Made by a program: the position numbers and the translations under genes. From positions 22,147,501 to 22,211,500 of the forward strand of contig CM072336.1 of assembly GCA_036874045.1 (NCBI GenBank): a DNA stretch of 64,000 nucleotides, in the 5' to 3' direction. Positions 50,352 to 63,774 of this stretch are shown piece by piece. The stretch is from Cymodocea nodosa. Its lineage: Eukaryota > Streptophyta > Magnoliopsida > Alismatales > Cymodoceaceae. The stretch's first letter is position 1; each line of letters begins with the position of its first letter. Below the pieces are notes generated by a model that ran no database searches, was not told where the DNA came from, and saw nothing but the letters and a program-made list of their open reading frames with translations.

Positions 50352-53300
50352 TCATTTTGTCAAAGAGGGCTCAGTTGAGAGAGAGGAGGGGGCTCCTTCC
50401 ATTGGCAGCATCTGCACGCTTGACACTTCTGGCCTGGCCTCCGGTGATGGACAATCTTCACCGTCGAGCCTTCTCACGTCCTCGATCATGTTCACCACCT
50501 CCGTAATCTTGGGCCTCTGGTCCGGGAAACTCACAACACAATTCATGGCTATTCGAAGAAGCTCCACCATCTCCTCCTCAATGTTTGGGGTCCTCAAGAG
50601 CTCCTCGTCGAACACTTCTGCTGTCCATTCCTCTCTAACCACCGATTGGACCCACCTTACCAAGTGGAAGACGTCGTCGCCACCTCCCCTCACCTCAATC
50701 GGAGACTTCCCCGTTAGAAGCTCAAGCAACACCACGCCAAAACTGTAAACGTCAGACGTCTGGGTCACTTTGTGCGTGCCAACGACTTCAGGAGCTCGAT
50801 AGCCCATGGTCCGAGATACACCTGCAGCTGTACGATTCACCAACGATGCGATGCCCAGATCCGACACGCAGCCATACAAATCCATGTTAAGGAAGATGTT
50901 GGATGACTTGATGTTTCCATGAACTAGTTTCCCACCACATTCCGAATGGATGTGTGCGATGCCTCGTGCAGCTCCAACGGCAATTCGGAGCCTGGTTTCC
51001 CAGTTCAAGGGAGTCCAGCTTTCTCCTCCTTTCCCTGCAGAATGACACGGTAAATACATAACAAAAATAATCAAGGAGGGGAAACAACTTACAACACTCC
51101 TGACATGGATTAACAATCATATGGAAGTGATTTTGGATTGTAACCTTACTGGCAAGTTTGATAAATTGAGAATGCATCAAGTTAAAACGATCACATGAAA
51201 TGACTTCGAATCGAATTTTCCAACAAACAGATGTTACATAAAATTTTAGATCCTGTGCAATGCTGAACACAATCCAACCATCTAATGTAGCGACATAAAG
51301 AAAACCATCTGTTCTACCACTCACTGTCGGTGGCTGAAACTTTTAGTTGCATCAAATTAAGAACTTAAAATGTTGTTCTTGAATAGAAAAATAGACTAAT
51401 TCCTCCTAACGAATTTTACACCACTAATTCTCATGACCACGATATCAAATGATTAGGAAATGAATACACTATGGTTTTTTGTTTACATGCCTTCAGAAAC
51501 ATTCCTAATATCATGTATATATATCATTTTCTATGCATTCGGAATTTTACATTGTCTTGTACATCTTCAACAAAGAAAACCTCAGCTTCTATACTCCTTT
51601 GGTTAACCGACGTTAATGAATAAATGTTTTACCCGTTAACAGGGATTGAAATCTAATATAATAGACAATAAACGTTCTCCCATATCTCTTCTCATCCTAA
51701 GGTACACCGTTGATAAAATGTGAAGAAAAAAGGAATGATGAAGCAGCCCTACATGTACTTCCCTTCCATTTAATCTGGAATATCAGGACATTTTTTTGCA
51801 ATGGTATTAATAATTAGCCTGAAAACCACAGATTGCAGGTGGGTGTGAAAAAAAGGATCTACAGAACCAAATCTACAAGGTTAAAGATCTTCCTACGCAA
51901 AAAAGTTAAAAGGATTACTTTTAATATCAGCATTCAGGATAAATCCAACTACATTTTTTTGACCTTAGTAATGTTTTTGGTGGATTCGAACATGGGATCC
52001 TTTCACTTATGGGTATGCTCGGTTGTCCATAATCTACACATAATGTAATGTAATTAAACTATATCCTTTGATTAGATTACAATCTTTGAATTTTTATAGT
52101 TATGAACTTTAAAATCTGTTTATAAACAATTAATTTCATTGAAATATCACTTTAACTAATTAAATACAAACTTAAATGGTAAAATATAAGATTATGGTCA
52201 ACTAAATGGGATCTAAGAATCTTATAAAATTGAGGAAACACCAACCACACTACCCACTGTTAGATAAATTCGTCTATGTTACAATGGCATCTAAATAGAC
52301 CTTTTGGATGCAACTAAAGAAGAACACCAAACAAACAATATTATTATCCTTATTTCAAGAATAGAATGACCCCATCTTTCTCATAAAAAATGTGAGTAGT
52401 AGGCATAAGTATAATGCATGAAACAAATGTAAAATTCTACATTAAGAAGTATGATGGTTACCATGTATGAGAGAATGAACACTCCCCAAGCTGTGGTAAT
52501 CATAGACCATGAGCTTCTCATCCTTGGAATAGTAATATGCTCTCAGCTCTACCAAATTCTCATGCTTGATCTTCCCCACCAATCCCATCTGCTGCTCAAA
52601 CTCCCTCTTCCCCACACCGACATCCTTCACCCTCTTGACAACGACCACCGAGGAATCCTCCAAGACCGCCTTGTATGCCATCCCATAAGTCCCCTTGCCA
52701 AGCACCTCTGCTGAAGCTCTGAGAAGTTCCTCTAGATCAAACGTCAAGGTGCATCCCTCAAAGAATACGAGTTTGTTCTCCTTCTGGCCGATGGAAACCG
52801 CCTTTTCTAACGACCGCAGGTCTCCCTTGGCCAGCTTCTCAGACACCACATCTTTGTGTTTCCTCTTGAAGAAGCACAGTGCCAACAGAAGCAAAATGAC
52901 AAGCAGTACAAGAGCACACCCCCCTGCTATGATGCCTAGAACAAGAGATTGTTTAAGCTTCCTTCTCGAACCGGTGGAATTCGGAGGAGCCAAGTTGGAA
53001 ATACCAGGGGAAGGACCTGCGGTGGAAAGGGAATTGCCGGAAAACGACGGGCTAGGGAACCTCAGTAATGACTTGGGAACAGGTCCTTCGAGGTGGTTGT
53101 TGGATAAATCAAGTGATGCAAGAGTGGGAATGTCGATGTCGGGGATGTTCCCAGACATCAAATTGTTGGAAAGATTCAATGTGGAGAGGTGGTCGAGATC
53201 GGAGATCGAAGAAGGGATGCTCCCATTGAAGGAGTTGGAAGAGAGATCCAAATTTGTCAAGTTCCTCCACACGGAGAGGTCGTCGGCGGGCAATGGACCA

Positions 53301-53683
53301 GAGAAGTGGTTCAGCTGGAGATGAAGATTGGTAAGCGACGGCAACCTCTTTATGTCGGGGGGAAACGATCCGGACAAGGTGTTGGAGTGGAGGTCGAGCG
53401 TTCTGAGGGCGGAGAGCCGGCCGAGAGTGTCGGGAGGTACGCTACCGTTCAACCTCATGTTGGGAAGACTCACGCCGACAATGCGCGATCCGTCGGCATT
53501 GCAGGTGACTCCAATCCACGACTGGCAGACGGAGGTGAAAGGGTACCAGTTGAGAGCCCCGTTCCAGTGGGGGACATTGGCGATGAAATCAACCAGAGCC
53601 TCCCTGTCTTCCCACAGCCCTGCGAATCCACGGTCGACCGCCGAAAACCCTACCACAAGAGCCACACACATCCACACCTCCAT
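50352..53683 (-). CDS. Probable inactive LRR receptor-like kinase (LRR-III, At4g23740-like)
   Basis: Two minus-strand exons (52462-53683 and 50352-51034) join in frame to 634 residues. The order is signal peptide (MEVWMCVALVVGFSAV), LRRNT with WIGVTCNADGSRIVGV, about five leucine-rich repeats to residue 210, membrane span 247-272, then a kinase-like domain. The Gly loop (GKGTYG, 329-334) and the lysine K350 in VVVVK are present. The catalytic loop reads HGN (446-448) instead of HRD, and DFG reads DLG (466-468). This matches the family named probable inactive receptor kinases. It likely signals by scaffolding or with a partner kinase at the plasma membrane. A leader exon ends at an acceptor at 53709-53710. 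The first ATG after it is the start. The 1.4-kb intron splits the Gly of LIHG. Confidence 0.95.
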
Positions 53684-53734
53684 CCTCAAGACCGGAACTT
53701 CAGCCCACCTGGAAGAAAGCAAGGCAAAATCTGA

Positions 53735-55190
53735 AACGGCCCACTTTTAAAACCCAAGAAAAATCACATCTTTACCCTCCCCCAAGAAAAAAAAAAAAAA
53801 AACGCTCTTTTTCCCCCCAAACGATGGAGAGATAACGGGTGCACCAGAAGGGAGGACGCAGCTTTCACAGAGATGCCGACGCCGTCTCCCGTCTCCGTGG
53901 CCACATAATGATCTGTGGTAGATCGCAGGGGGGAAACAACAAGATCAAGCATTGATGACGGAACCACCACCAGTACACACCACCGCCATCTTGTCCAGCC
54001 TCCGCCAGGCAAAGCACAGAGAAACCACGAGACCCATGCCTGGCACGTGGGTGGGCTCCGAAGCTCGAGGCTTCCGGATAGGTCTTCGGTTCCGATTTCC
54101 GTATGGGAGGGAGACTCTGAGGAGGTGAGTAGTGAGAAGGACGATGCGGTAGGCGAGCGCAAATTTACATACACATGGAGGGAGCTTGCAGGGAAGAGAA
54201 AGCACTGAGATTGGTCAAACCACGCGTGCTCAGAGTTTCAGAAGCAGAAGAAGCAGCGGCAGCTGGCTCGAGTGTTCGTCACAGATCATGGATTAAAATA
54301 TTTATGAAAAACGTAAAAGAAATTTAATAATTTATTTTACAGTTTATTTAATAAATTATTTCTTTATAACTTATTTATCAAGTTATTTTTAGTAAATGTC
54401 TGTTTAGTAAAAGATTCGAAACGAAACTTGAAATTTATTTTTTTTACATTTATTAAAATTTAAAGTTTAATAAAAAATTACAAATACCAATATTTTTAAC
54501 AATTTATAATACTTTTTTTTTACAGTGCAACGACTCCAAAACAATACCTAATTTTTCTCCTTTATAACATTAAATTGACGTGCCTGTCCAACCGTTACGA
54601 TCGATTTGCCGGCTTTTTGATTACTCCCAGGGTCTATATTGTAATATTGCAACGTAAATCATGTACATGTGGCAACATTCTATTGGTCGCCACACACTCG
54701 TCATCATGCGTAACTTTAATCAAAACATGTGCTTAATTACTCAGCTAATCTGTGAGTAAAACACATCAAATTCTTTGAAAAACACGTGATTCAATGTTAA
54801 GATTGATTATCAAAAAAAGTCTTGAGCTTAATTTGATTATAACCGTGACAATGAATTTAAATGATTGTTACTTAGCGGTCTTACAAAATATTTTTAATCA
54901 AAAAAGAAAGATTAAAATGATACGTAAAAAGGTGACGATACTCGTAGTTTATTTATATTGGGGCCAGAATGTAAGAAATTATCGTTTTAAATAATAAAAA
55001 AGTGTTATTTGCATAAAGTAAAAGAAAGGGGTTGAGATGCAATTTAACCAACAGAAAAACAAAAAATTCACAATATCGGAAAAAATCCTCCTGCGAGATC
55101 TCGCGATATACTCCTCTTCGCCTACCCCCTTCTCTCTCTATCTCTCTCTCTCTCGTCTTCTGCCTTTTCCAGCCCTTATGTTCAAGTGGC
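53735..55190. other. Divergent upstream region of receptor-like kinase and hAT-derived gene
   Basis: Frames at 53764-54208 on both strands overlap and match no family, so this looks like leader and promoter DNA. The remainder (54290-55020) is AT-rich. A CT microsatellite lies at about 55131-55155. Confidence 0.55.
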
Positions 55191-55379
55191 AAGGCGATAA
55201 ATTCGGTCGGGGGATGTATTATTGATCGCTTCCAGTTCCGTCCTAACTCCTACTGGTTCGGAAAATCTCGGAGGGCTTCTCTCCCCTCTCGCTCTTCTCC
55301 TCCGTCCGTTGAAAAGCGCAAACATTTCGTCGAGAAAAACGCCCAAATCTCTCGTGCACCCGCCAACCGACAAAACCCA

Positions 55380-58300
55380 AGTTAGTTCTCTTCATTGGCC
55401 TATTTCTACTTTTCTGTTCTGCTGCTGCTTCTTCTGGAATGGATGTTTTGACGTCTCAGTTCGATGTCTGTGACCTGACGACTGTGAAACTATGATTTTG
55501 GGCTCGTGCGTGCGTGAGGATTCGTGGGTTGGGGGAGGTTGGGTGAAGGCAGTGTCAAGGAGGGAGCTTTGTGTCGTTTGCGGTGTTTTCTATTTTGGAG
55601 ATGTTCTCTTCTGTGGCAGCAGCAGCAGTAGCAGTATTTTGTTGTTGTGGATTTGTGCGTTGTAGCTTGAGTAGCTGGAACGTGATGGAAAGATTCTATC
55701 TTTCTTATGCCCATGGGCAGTTTTGGACTGTGGTTTTTTCACTTGGTTGTCTTTGGAGATTGGTTGTTCCAGTTGCAAAGGTGGGTGCTCTCTCGCTTGC
55801 AGTTGTTTATGATTCTTTCGGAGGCTTTTCTCGATTCTCTTTGATAAGGATCTGCGGGTATTGGTTGGTTTGCGCAAATTAAGGAGAAAATGTTCCTAAA
55901 GAGGGAGCTTGCTGTGCCGTTCTCTTTACGACGTAGTCGGTGTGATAGGACCATGATACAGGTCTACGAGTGGAGTATGTAGGCAAAAGAATTGTTCCGT
56001 GATCGATATTAATAATACTCATGGTCATACATTTTGTTGTTCAGCAATGGCTTGACCTTATCGAGTCTGAATCTATGACCTGAAGATCTTTAAATATAAT
56101 CTAGGTTGCTGGAAAATGAGAATATCATCCATATACCTAGAGCGCAGCCACCCTGTTCCTGGAAAAATAGAATTCTTTGACTTATTAAGTAGGAAGATCT
56201 CACTCGAGAGTTAACAAGCTAGTCTCACTCAAGAAGCTAATAATTCTCTCTTATCTGTAAGTTGGATTGAGGGGTGTTGTAGAGAAACATAAGCAGTACA
56301 CGGTTAGAGAGTAGTTTTATTATTTTTGGTAGGGCTTCGGATCTAAGGTTTGATGATAAGCAATTGCAGTTGACTCTAAATCTGACTTTCCATACGCCCC
56401 TGTTTTTTCATGTAAATTGTTTCACATATGGGACAGGCTTTTCAGGGTAAATTTCTGATATAATTAGTTGTCTTGGAGATGGGAAAGCGGCTTGATTCAG
56501 TCGATGAGAAATCCTGAAATTATGATGATCTTTGGCTGATTGAATACTGAATCTCCGTTGGAAAATTTTATAGAACAGAATGAAGCATGCCAAAGATACA
56601 CTTTCTGAATCCAGATATGCATGGCAGAGTATAGTGCTCCAATTATCTTTTAATAAAGAGGCTCCCTTTTTATACAGTGGAGAGTTCAACAACTATGGCA
56701 GAAAATTTGATTCTCTAGCGAGTCATCAGTGTAACTGTATAGAAAATGCTTTAAGTTGCAATTTTTATGAATTTTATGTTCCTCAGAGTTTAATTATTTC
56801 TCTGCATCCAGATAGTTCAATAAATATTTAAAGAATAATTAGTTCCCTTGAGCTCAATAGGATCTACTGTGAGAGAAAATGTGTGAAAGTATCGAAATCA
56901 TCACATTTTCAATTAAATCCTTTTGTGGCCTATCTGTTTTTTCAGAACAAAGTGATTGATGGAGCTGCTGTTAAGTGACTTGTTACCCCCAAATCCGTAG
57001 ATGATTTTAGACTAACGTATGCAGCACGTATCTTGGATCATGTGGAAATTCTGGTTTTCCATTTAATAAAACTTAAGCACTGGTCTTGGATCAGAATTGA
57101 AGCAATGACTCCAACTATGCTACAAAGGCCCACCTTTTTTTATGCTCTGATAGTTTCCCCGAAGTTATTGCCTGTAGGTTACTAGTTCATTCTTCAACAT
57201 ACATATGGTCAAAGATTATACTTCACCTCCTATTGCCTTTTGGGGTGGAGGTGTCCTCTCTTTTTTTGGTAAACATTGAATGGCGAAAATGTAGTGAAAC
57301 TTGCAAACAGTACTAAATAACCTCCCTTGATTTTCTCAAGTCAAAAGGCTCTTTACAGAACACTAAACTTATAGTTTTAATTTCTTAGGATATGGTATTA
57401 ATGTAGCTTATAGAGTAAAGATATGATGTAGTGCAGACAAATAACCTGAGACATGAACTGACGATAAGAATCTCTGAATTAGTGTAGAATGCTCTGGTTT
57501 CTGCAATGTTCCTCGATTTTGATTTTTTTTTTTTTCTATCATCCATGATTCCAATCTTTATGTACTCTTTACAGTGGTCCGGGAGCGGGATGTATGCTGG
57601 GAATACTGTGAGAAATTAGAAGGAAACAAAGTAAGATGCAATTTCTGCCAGAAAGTCCTGAATGGTGGAATAAGCAGATTGAAGCACCATTTGTCTCGGT
57701 TGCCTAGTAAGGGTGTTCATCCGTGTGCCAATGTAAGCAATGATATCACAGAAAGGGTGAAAGAAATCATAGCATCAAAGGAGGAAGGAAAAGAAAGCGC
57801 AACTGCAAAAAAGCAACTTCTTACAGAAGCGAAGTCTCCTTCAAATGTTATTCCAAATAGAGTTATTATGCCTGTATCACTTGGATCTCCATTGCCAAAG
57901 CTTTTCCCAAGCAGCACCATACTGAAGCTACCTCAGCCTTCATTGGATGTCGAGAGATGTATTGCTGAATTCTTCTTTGAAAATAAGTTGGACTTCAGTG
58001 TTGCAAATTCCACCTCCTATCAGTTAATGTTAGAGGCAGTTGGTGGCCCCGGATTCAGGGGTCCATCATCAGAAGCTTTGAGGACGACATGGTTGCAAAC
58101 ACTTAAATCTGAAGTGAACCAGAAAATCAAGGAAATAGAAAAAGAGTGGATTTCCACAGGGTGCACTATCATAGCAGATACACGAACATACAACAAATCA
58201 AGATCCTCGATAAACTTCTTTGTGTCCTCTCCTTCTGGTACTTTCTTTCACAAAACTGTTGATATACCTCCGTATTCTAAAAACACCAAGTCCCTATTTG

Positions 58301-59677
58301 ATGTGTTTAACTCAATTATTCAAGAGTGGGGATCCGAAAATGTTGTTCAGGTGATCGTGGATAATGCTATGAACTACGTCACGGTGGGAAACCAAATCAT
58401 GAATAACTACAGCACAATTTACTGGTCACCTTGTGCTTCATACTGCCTGAACCAAATATTGGAAGATATCTCTGAGATTGATTGGGTGGCCAGATGTATC
58501 TTCCAAGCACAGTCGATCACAAAGTTTATTTACAATCACACTTGGGTCCTTGATCTGATGCGAAAATTCACCAATGGTCAGGACATTGTCCGTACAAGTA
58601 TATCAAAATCTGCTTCAAGTTTTCTTTCCTTGCAATCCATCCTAAGGCAGAAACAACGGCTGAAGCATATGTTCAACAGTCCAGAATATTCATCTTCATC
58701 GTATGCCAACAGGCCTCATAGCTCAGCATGCGTTGAATGTCTTGAGGACAATGAATTCTGGAGAGCAGTTGAAGAAGTAGCAGCTGTCTGTGAACCATTA
58801 CTGAAGGTCCTCAGGGATGCTTCGGAAGGGAAACCAGCAGTTGGGTCCATCTATGAGTCAATGACTAGAGCCAAGGAATCCATACGAACATACTATATAA
58901 TGGATGAAAACAAGTGCAAGGTATTTCTTGATATTGTGGACAGGAGGTGGCAGACTCAGCTTCATTCAGCTCTTCATGCAGCAGGAGCTTTTCTGAACCC
59001 CAGCATACAGTACAATCCTGAAGTCAAATTTCTTGGAATGGTTAAGGAAGAATTTTTCACTGTCCTCGAAAAACTACTGCCAACAACCGAGCTGAGACAA
59101 AATATAACAGAACAGATTGGCATATTTAGAAAATCTCAGGGGATGTTTGGTTCTAACCTTGCTAGGGAAGCACGTCACACAGCATCCCCAGGTTATTACT
59201 CTCTTTTACATTACAAACAGAGTTTGCTCCTTCTTGATCAACTCATGTGATGCTCTGATGCTACTGTTTGTTGTTATAGGAATCTGGTGGGAACAGTATG
59301 GCGATTCTGCACCAGGGTTGCAGCGCGTTGCGGTAAGAATACTAAACCAAGTCTGTAGTACTTCTATCTTTGAGAAAAACTGTAGTTCCTATCAACAGAT
59401 TCATTCTGAAAGACACAATAAGCTTGACAGAGAGACACTTGATGATCTTCTCTATGTACACTATAATCTCAAGCTCCAAGCAAAGGGAAAAACAATGGAT
59501 GTAGATCCGATTGCACTCGACGAAATAGATATGACTTCTGAGTGGGTGGAGGAGGCAGAAGCTTCTGCCCCTGCCCAATGGCTTGATCGATTTAGTTCCA
59601 CCTTGGATGGTGGGGACTTAAATACAAGACAATTTACCTCTATCTTCACCACAAATGACCATCTATTCGGCCTGTGA
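55380..59677 (+). CDS. Domesticated hAT-type transposase-like protein (BED zinc finger, DUF659, hAT C-terminal)
   Basis: Coding parts are base 55380, then 57575-59191 and 59280-59677, joining to 671 residues. The start codon is split: A is the last base of a GC-rich leader exon (about 55200-55380, donor gttagt) and TG opens exon 2 after the acceptor tttacag. This gives MVRERDVCWEYCEKLEGNKV, the expected start for this family. A BED-type finger uses C22 and C25 with the H/C cluster 38-51. A DUF659/RNase-H-like part follows with IIADTRTYNKSRS and VVQVIVDNAMNYV. The hAT dimerisation region holds IWWEQYGDSAPGLQRVAVRI and NKLDRETLDDLLYVHYNLKL. Flanking TIRs are not seen and the gene has introns and an intact frame, fitting a domesticated host gene. 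The biological role is unknown; DNA binding is likely. Confidence 0.88.
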
Positions 59678-60584
59678 ACTTGAATTATAATGCGTTTTAC
59701 AGGCAGATGTAGTGCGTTTACCTCGTGGCTCCTTTGTATTTGTTCTTGCATGTTTTGATTGCATGAATTTGCATACTTGTTTCCGCGTCGAGGAGCTGTT
59801 TTATCTAACATTCTTTGGAATGGTCTTTCACACGGTGGATGAATGCCAGTTTCTGGATTTTGAACGTAAGAAAAGAAATCACTCCGTCAAAATCATCTAT
59901 TTTCAAGTCAAATGTACATTAATCTTTTCTCAACCGACAGTTGCACTTGGCATCTTTAAGTTTTCGTGTGATAAAAATTCTGCAGATTGCACAAAAACTG
60001 CAAGGCTTGTGCCTAATCCGTTTTAACTTCCATCAAGAATTTAGCATCGCCACAAATTATCAGCTGCGTGAGAGAATGCAAGGTCAATTTCTATCAAACC
60101 ATGTTGCTCAAAAAGCCAGTTCTGTGAAGAATTTTCATCCTACAAAAATCTGGAGAAAAAGGGGAGAGCATCGTTCGCTAACTTTTTGTTGTTTCGGCCA
60201 GTGCAGTGTGAGTTGTGACCAAATGTCATCATCGCCTGCAAATGTTTCGAGCCTTCTCATGATTTTTTCTTTGGTATTGATAGTGTTTTTTACCTGATCT
60301 TCAACCAAAAAGCCTTCTCCTCTTGCAGGCGTTACGAGAGAAAGAAAGATCAACAGCGGCAACCAACACATTTATAAGAAAATCAGGAATACATTTCAGC
60401 AGCTTGCCACAATTGAAGCTCTAAGACATTGGAGAAGCGTTTCATGCACCTTCATGTCTGATGCAGCTTCCATTGTGACACTGAATTTTCAAATATTAGA
60501 CTCTAGATACGCTCTAACACTGGCTACACACCAAGTCCTGTGGTTTTTTGATACTGCGACGAATATGCAAACCAACCCATCTTC
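59678..60584. other. Spacer between convergent hAT-derived and epimerase genes
   Basis: Weak plus-strand frames (59712-60297) lack recognisable motifs and probably belong to the 3' UTR or flank. Nothing else is seen. Confidence 0.55.
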
Positions 60585-63500
60585 TTAAGGTTGGTTCCTT
60601 GGAGGGGGGTGAAGTAAATCACAGCAGAAGCTGGAAGGAACAACAGAGAGCTCCAACTTCGCTGTCCATTCCTCACCAAGTTTTAGGTTGATGGGTCTCT
60701 CAATGGCCGCGGCATCAACGCAAACCATCTGTTTATACTCCTCGTCCCCAAGGTCCACCATAGATTTGGATTTCTTTTCCCAAGGATTCCAAACGACTGC
60801 AGCCCACACACGTACGTCACAGAAAATAAAAAATTGTTACAAAGGACGTTGATGCTTGACGATGCTCGAACAGCATGGTAATCAAAAATGAGACATCTAT
60901 CATTGCCATGTACAAGTAAAGAACAAGTTATAAGATACCCATTTGAAATTTTACCCTGATAGTTTGAACTTGTTAAATCAGAGCATCATTGGTTCTGCCT
61001 AATTAAATTAGTCTGAGATAAAGGATCGTGGGAAAACGGTAGGTTTTCGGTTATCATTCTTACCAACGTCTGGCAGTCCACCTTTGCGCATGACAATTGT
61101 GCGCTTCCTTTCGTGGTCGAGCACTGCAATTGTATTTGGAGAACTGAGATAAACTCTGTCAACCTGCATGCCAAAGATAAATGCTTTAGCACTGTCGTCA
61201 TGTAACCATGATACATGTTGTTTTATGGGCCTTAACCGCTAATCATGTTTGGCAGCCATACTGGACAACGCAGTCATTGTTGAAGATGCAGAACACGTTA
61301 GTTACCTCTGACTCAAAGGTGATGGAATCTCCTTGCTCTGTGAATCGTTCTTGCTTACAGAGATTATCCAGGTAGTCGAGTGTCTCTAATCCCTCAATCC
61401 TCACTTCACTGCAGAGAATAATTAAGGCCATGTAAACAGCTCATTCAGTGTGGGCCATGCAACTTAAGTCTATCTAAACGCAAGTACCCTAAATCATCAG
61501 AAAAAGCCTTAGACGTTGAACTAAAATGCTAATGGTAAATTAAAGATGGTAACAGCTTGGTTGATATGCTGAGAAATTCACAACTTTTATGGAAAATTTC
61601 ATCAACACAGTTTCTATGACATTGATAAGCACATTATTCCTTTTTTATTTGTAACTCTTATGTGCTGATTTTCCAATGTGTTTTGTCTCGTTTCTTATTT
61701 TAAATCCCAATATGATTTCTGGGAGACGCCCAATAATCTGTTTGGATCGGATCACTTAGGGGTAAACACTGCTGACAGACTTTAAACAAAGTCTGAGCAA
61801 CAATGTTGACCACAATGGAAACAGTTCCTTTTTTGTTTTGTACATAGAAGATAGAACAAAAGAATGCAGTTCAAATGAGACTGAGCCTATTTGTGTCTGC
61901 CTTTGGAGTTGGACATCTTTCGAATAAGTTGCAACTTCTTATAAGTGACTTAAAATGAGATATGAGCATTCAACTTCTGAGACAAGTTCCATATTCTAAA
62001 ATCTTAATTCCTGGATTCATTTCTCAACATCTCCTGAAAATGGGTTCAATCGATTCATAGAAAACGAGCTTATTTTTATATTTTCCCAAGTCTGTTTTGT
62101 ATTTATTTTTTACCAAATAAACTTAATGGTACTTATAAAGCATGCCATTATGGTGGGGCTTCATCAAGCAAGGTATTCTAATCAAGAGTCAAATCCAGAA
62201 TCTTTGCAATCCTCTTTTTATCAAAAGAACTTCTAGATATCAATCCAAGAAACTTCTACACATGGTTCCAACAAGTTAATTATTGCTGTTTTATTCAGAA
62301 GCTAATTCCAAACTGGATCTTAAACATTGCCATACAACATCAGATACATCATGCGCTGTTGAAGTTTTATCATCATTAGAAATGATTCCCCACTAAACAA
62401 ATGACAACAGTTAACTGTCTAGTTGAATAAATATTTTATTATGTTTTCTTGGGAAAGATACGCATGTAACATATAATTTCAAATGGTAAAGGTTCTTACC
62501 TGATGTCAGAAACAGAGAGATATGTGTGGTATGCAAATGAGAAGCTAAATGGCTTCCCGTTAATGTTTCTAACACGTGATGTCATGGAGAGGTTCCCATC
62601 CAGAGAAAGTGATATTCTGAGGCGCAACTCAAAACTGAAAAGTTGGAAAGTTTATAGTTTTTACACACAATAATCATGGAATAAATATAAGCCGGTATGA
62701 TGCATTAGGAACAGTCTCAATCAGTACTAATGCCTCTCATCATATGTGCGGTACACTCTTAAAAACTGATAGAAAACTAGAAAAGACGTATAGCAAGATT
62801 AGAGTTCTGTTTCATAGTGATCCAGGAATTGGATGGGATGATTTCAATAACTGTAAGGCATGTACCAGTGAGGCCAGCACTTAAGATCATCTTCAGTAGG
62901 TTTCAGCAGCAAGTTAACAGAAATCTCGCCATTGCTGTCCTTGGACTGAATACACGAAGGATCATCATCTATCTTCCAAATTTTATTCCTTGTGAATCCA
63001 TGTTGCTCTAGTGAACCACACTTTCCAAACTTCACAAGTTCAAATGGGAGTAAAAGCAATTAGCCAAAGAGAACTGCAAACTATATTTTACATAAAAACA
63101 CACATGGATAGAGAAAAGACCTGTGGAAAACAAATGGGAATGCCTCCATGCATTACCTTTGGTGGCTTAAAAGCAGCCTGATCAAGAAAGCAATACAACA
63201 GGTGAATTTCATCCATGACTAATGACATGGTGACAGTAGCTTTTTTCAGGTAGAATGGCATAAAAAGTGCAACTTTTCAATCCAGAATGGATACCATCAC
63301 TAATACCGGTAGAAACTTCAAAAAGCTGATCATGCTTATAAGCAAGGAAAAGAAAAATCCGGCATCAAGCATCAGAAGCATAACAAAGAAGGGAACATCT
63401 AAGAAATAAACATTCAGTACCGCCTTGCTACTACTGAACAAGAGCTCTTCACCCTTTTCATTCCTCCATGAGACAACCTGTCCTCCATGCAAGCTAATCT

Positions 63501-63774
63501 GAGTTGACAACAAAAAAAATTCCCTGTAAGCATAATTTCAAAGCATATACAGTAGTGCAAAAATCACAATTATGTGGTAGGTACTCTGGTTATCCAAAAT
63601 TCAGCAATTTTTTCTGACCATTAATAAGAAAAAAAAAAAAACCAAGGATGAATAATTTAGTACCCGAGCAGAAGCTCCCCGGGGCACTCTGAGTATGACC
63701 TGCTCTATTCCATTCCAGTCCTTTGTGATTTCATATGCCAATCTCTGGTCCCAAACAGCTGCAGACTGACCCAT
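60585..63774 (-). CDS. Glucose-6-phosphate 1-epimerase (aldose 1-epimerase/YeaD family)
   Basis: Eight minus-strand exons (63664-63774, 63421-63498, 63121-63177, 62866-63029, 62500-62634, 61306-61408, 61064-61163, 60585-60796) join in frame to 319 residues. Conserved blocks in order are WNGIEQVILRVPRGASA, ISLHGGQVVSWRNEKGEELL, KVMHGGIPICFPQFGKCGSL, EQHGFTRNKIW, SFSFAYHTYLSVSDI, VWNPWEKKSKSMVDLGDEEY and VCVDAAAIERPINLKLGEEW. The histidines in QHGF and AYHTY sit at family active-site positions. The enzyme interconverts alpha- and beta-glucose 6-phosphate. No transit peptide is evident from the chosen start (MGQSAAVWDQ), so a cytosolic isoform is likely. An in-frame upstream ATG at 63885 looks like leader. 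The exon 2 donor is placed at gcg|gtactg; an alternative shortens the protein by one alanine. Confidence 0.93.

Noticed and set aside
51960..52020. tRNA-like T-arm motif ggattcgaac
   Set aside because: No acceptor stem, D-arm or anticodon arm can be built around it; it is a chance or repeat-derived match in the receptor-kinase intron.
52451..53750. ORFs opposite the LRR domain
   Set aside because: They are antisense shadows of the receptor-like kinase exon, without motifs.
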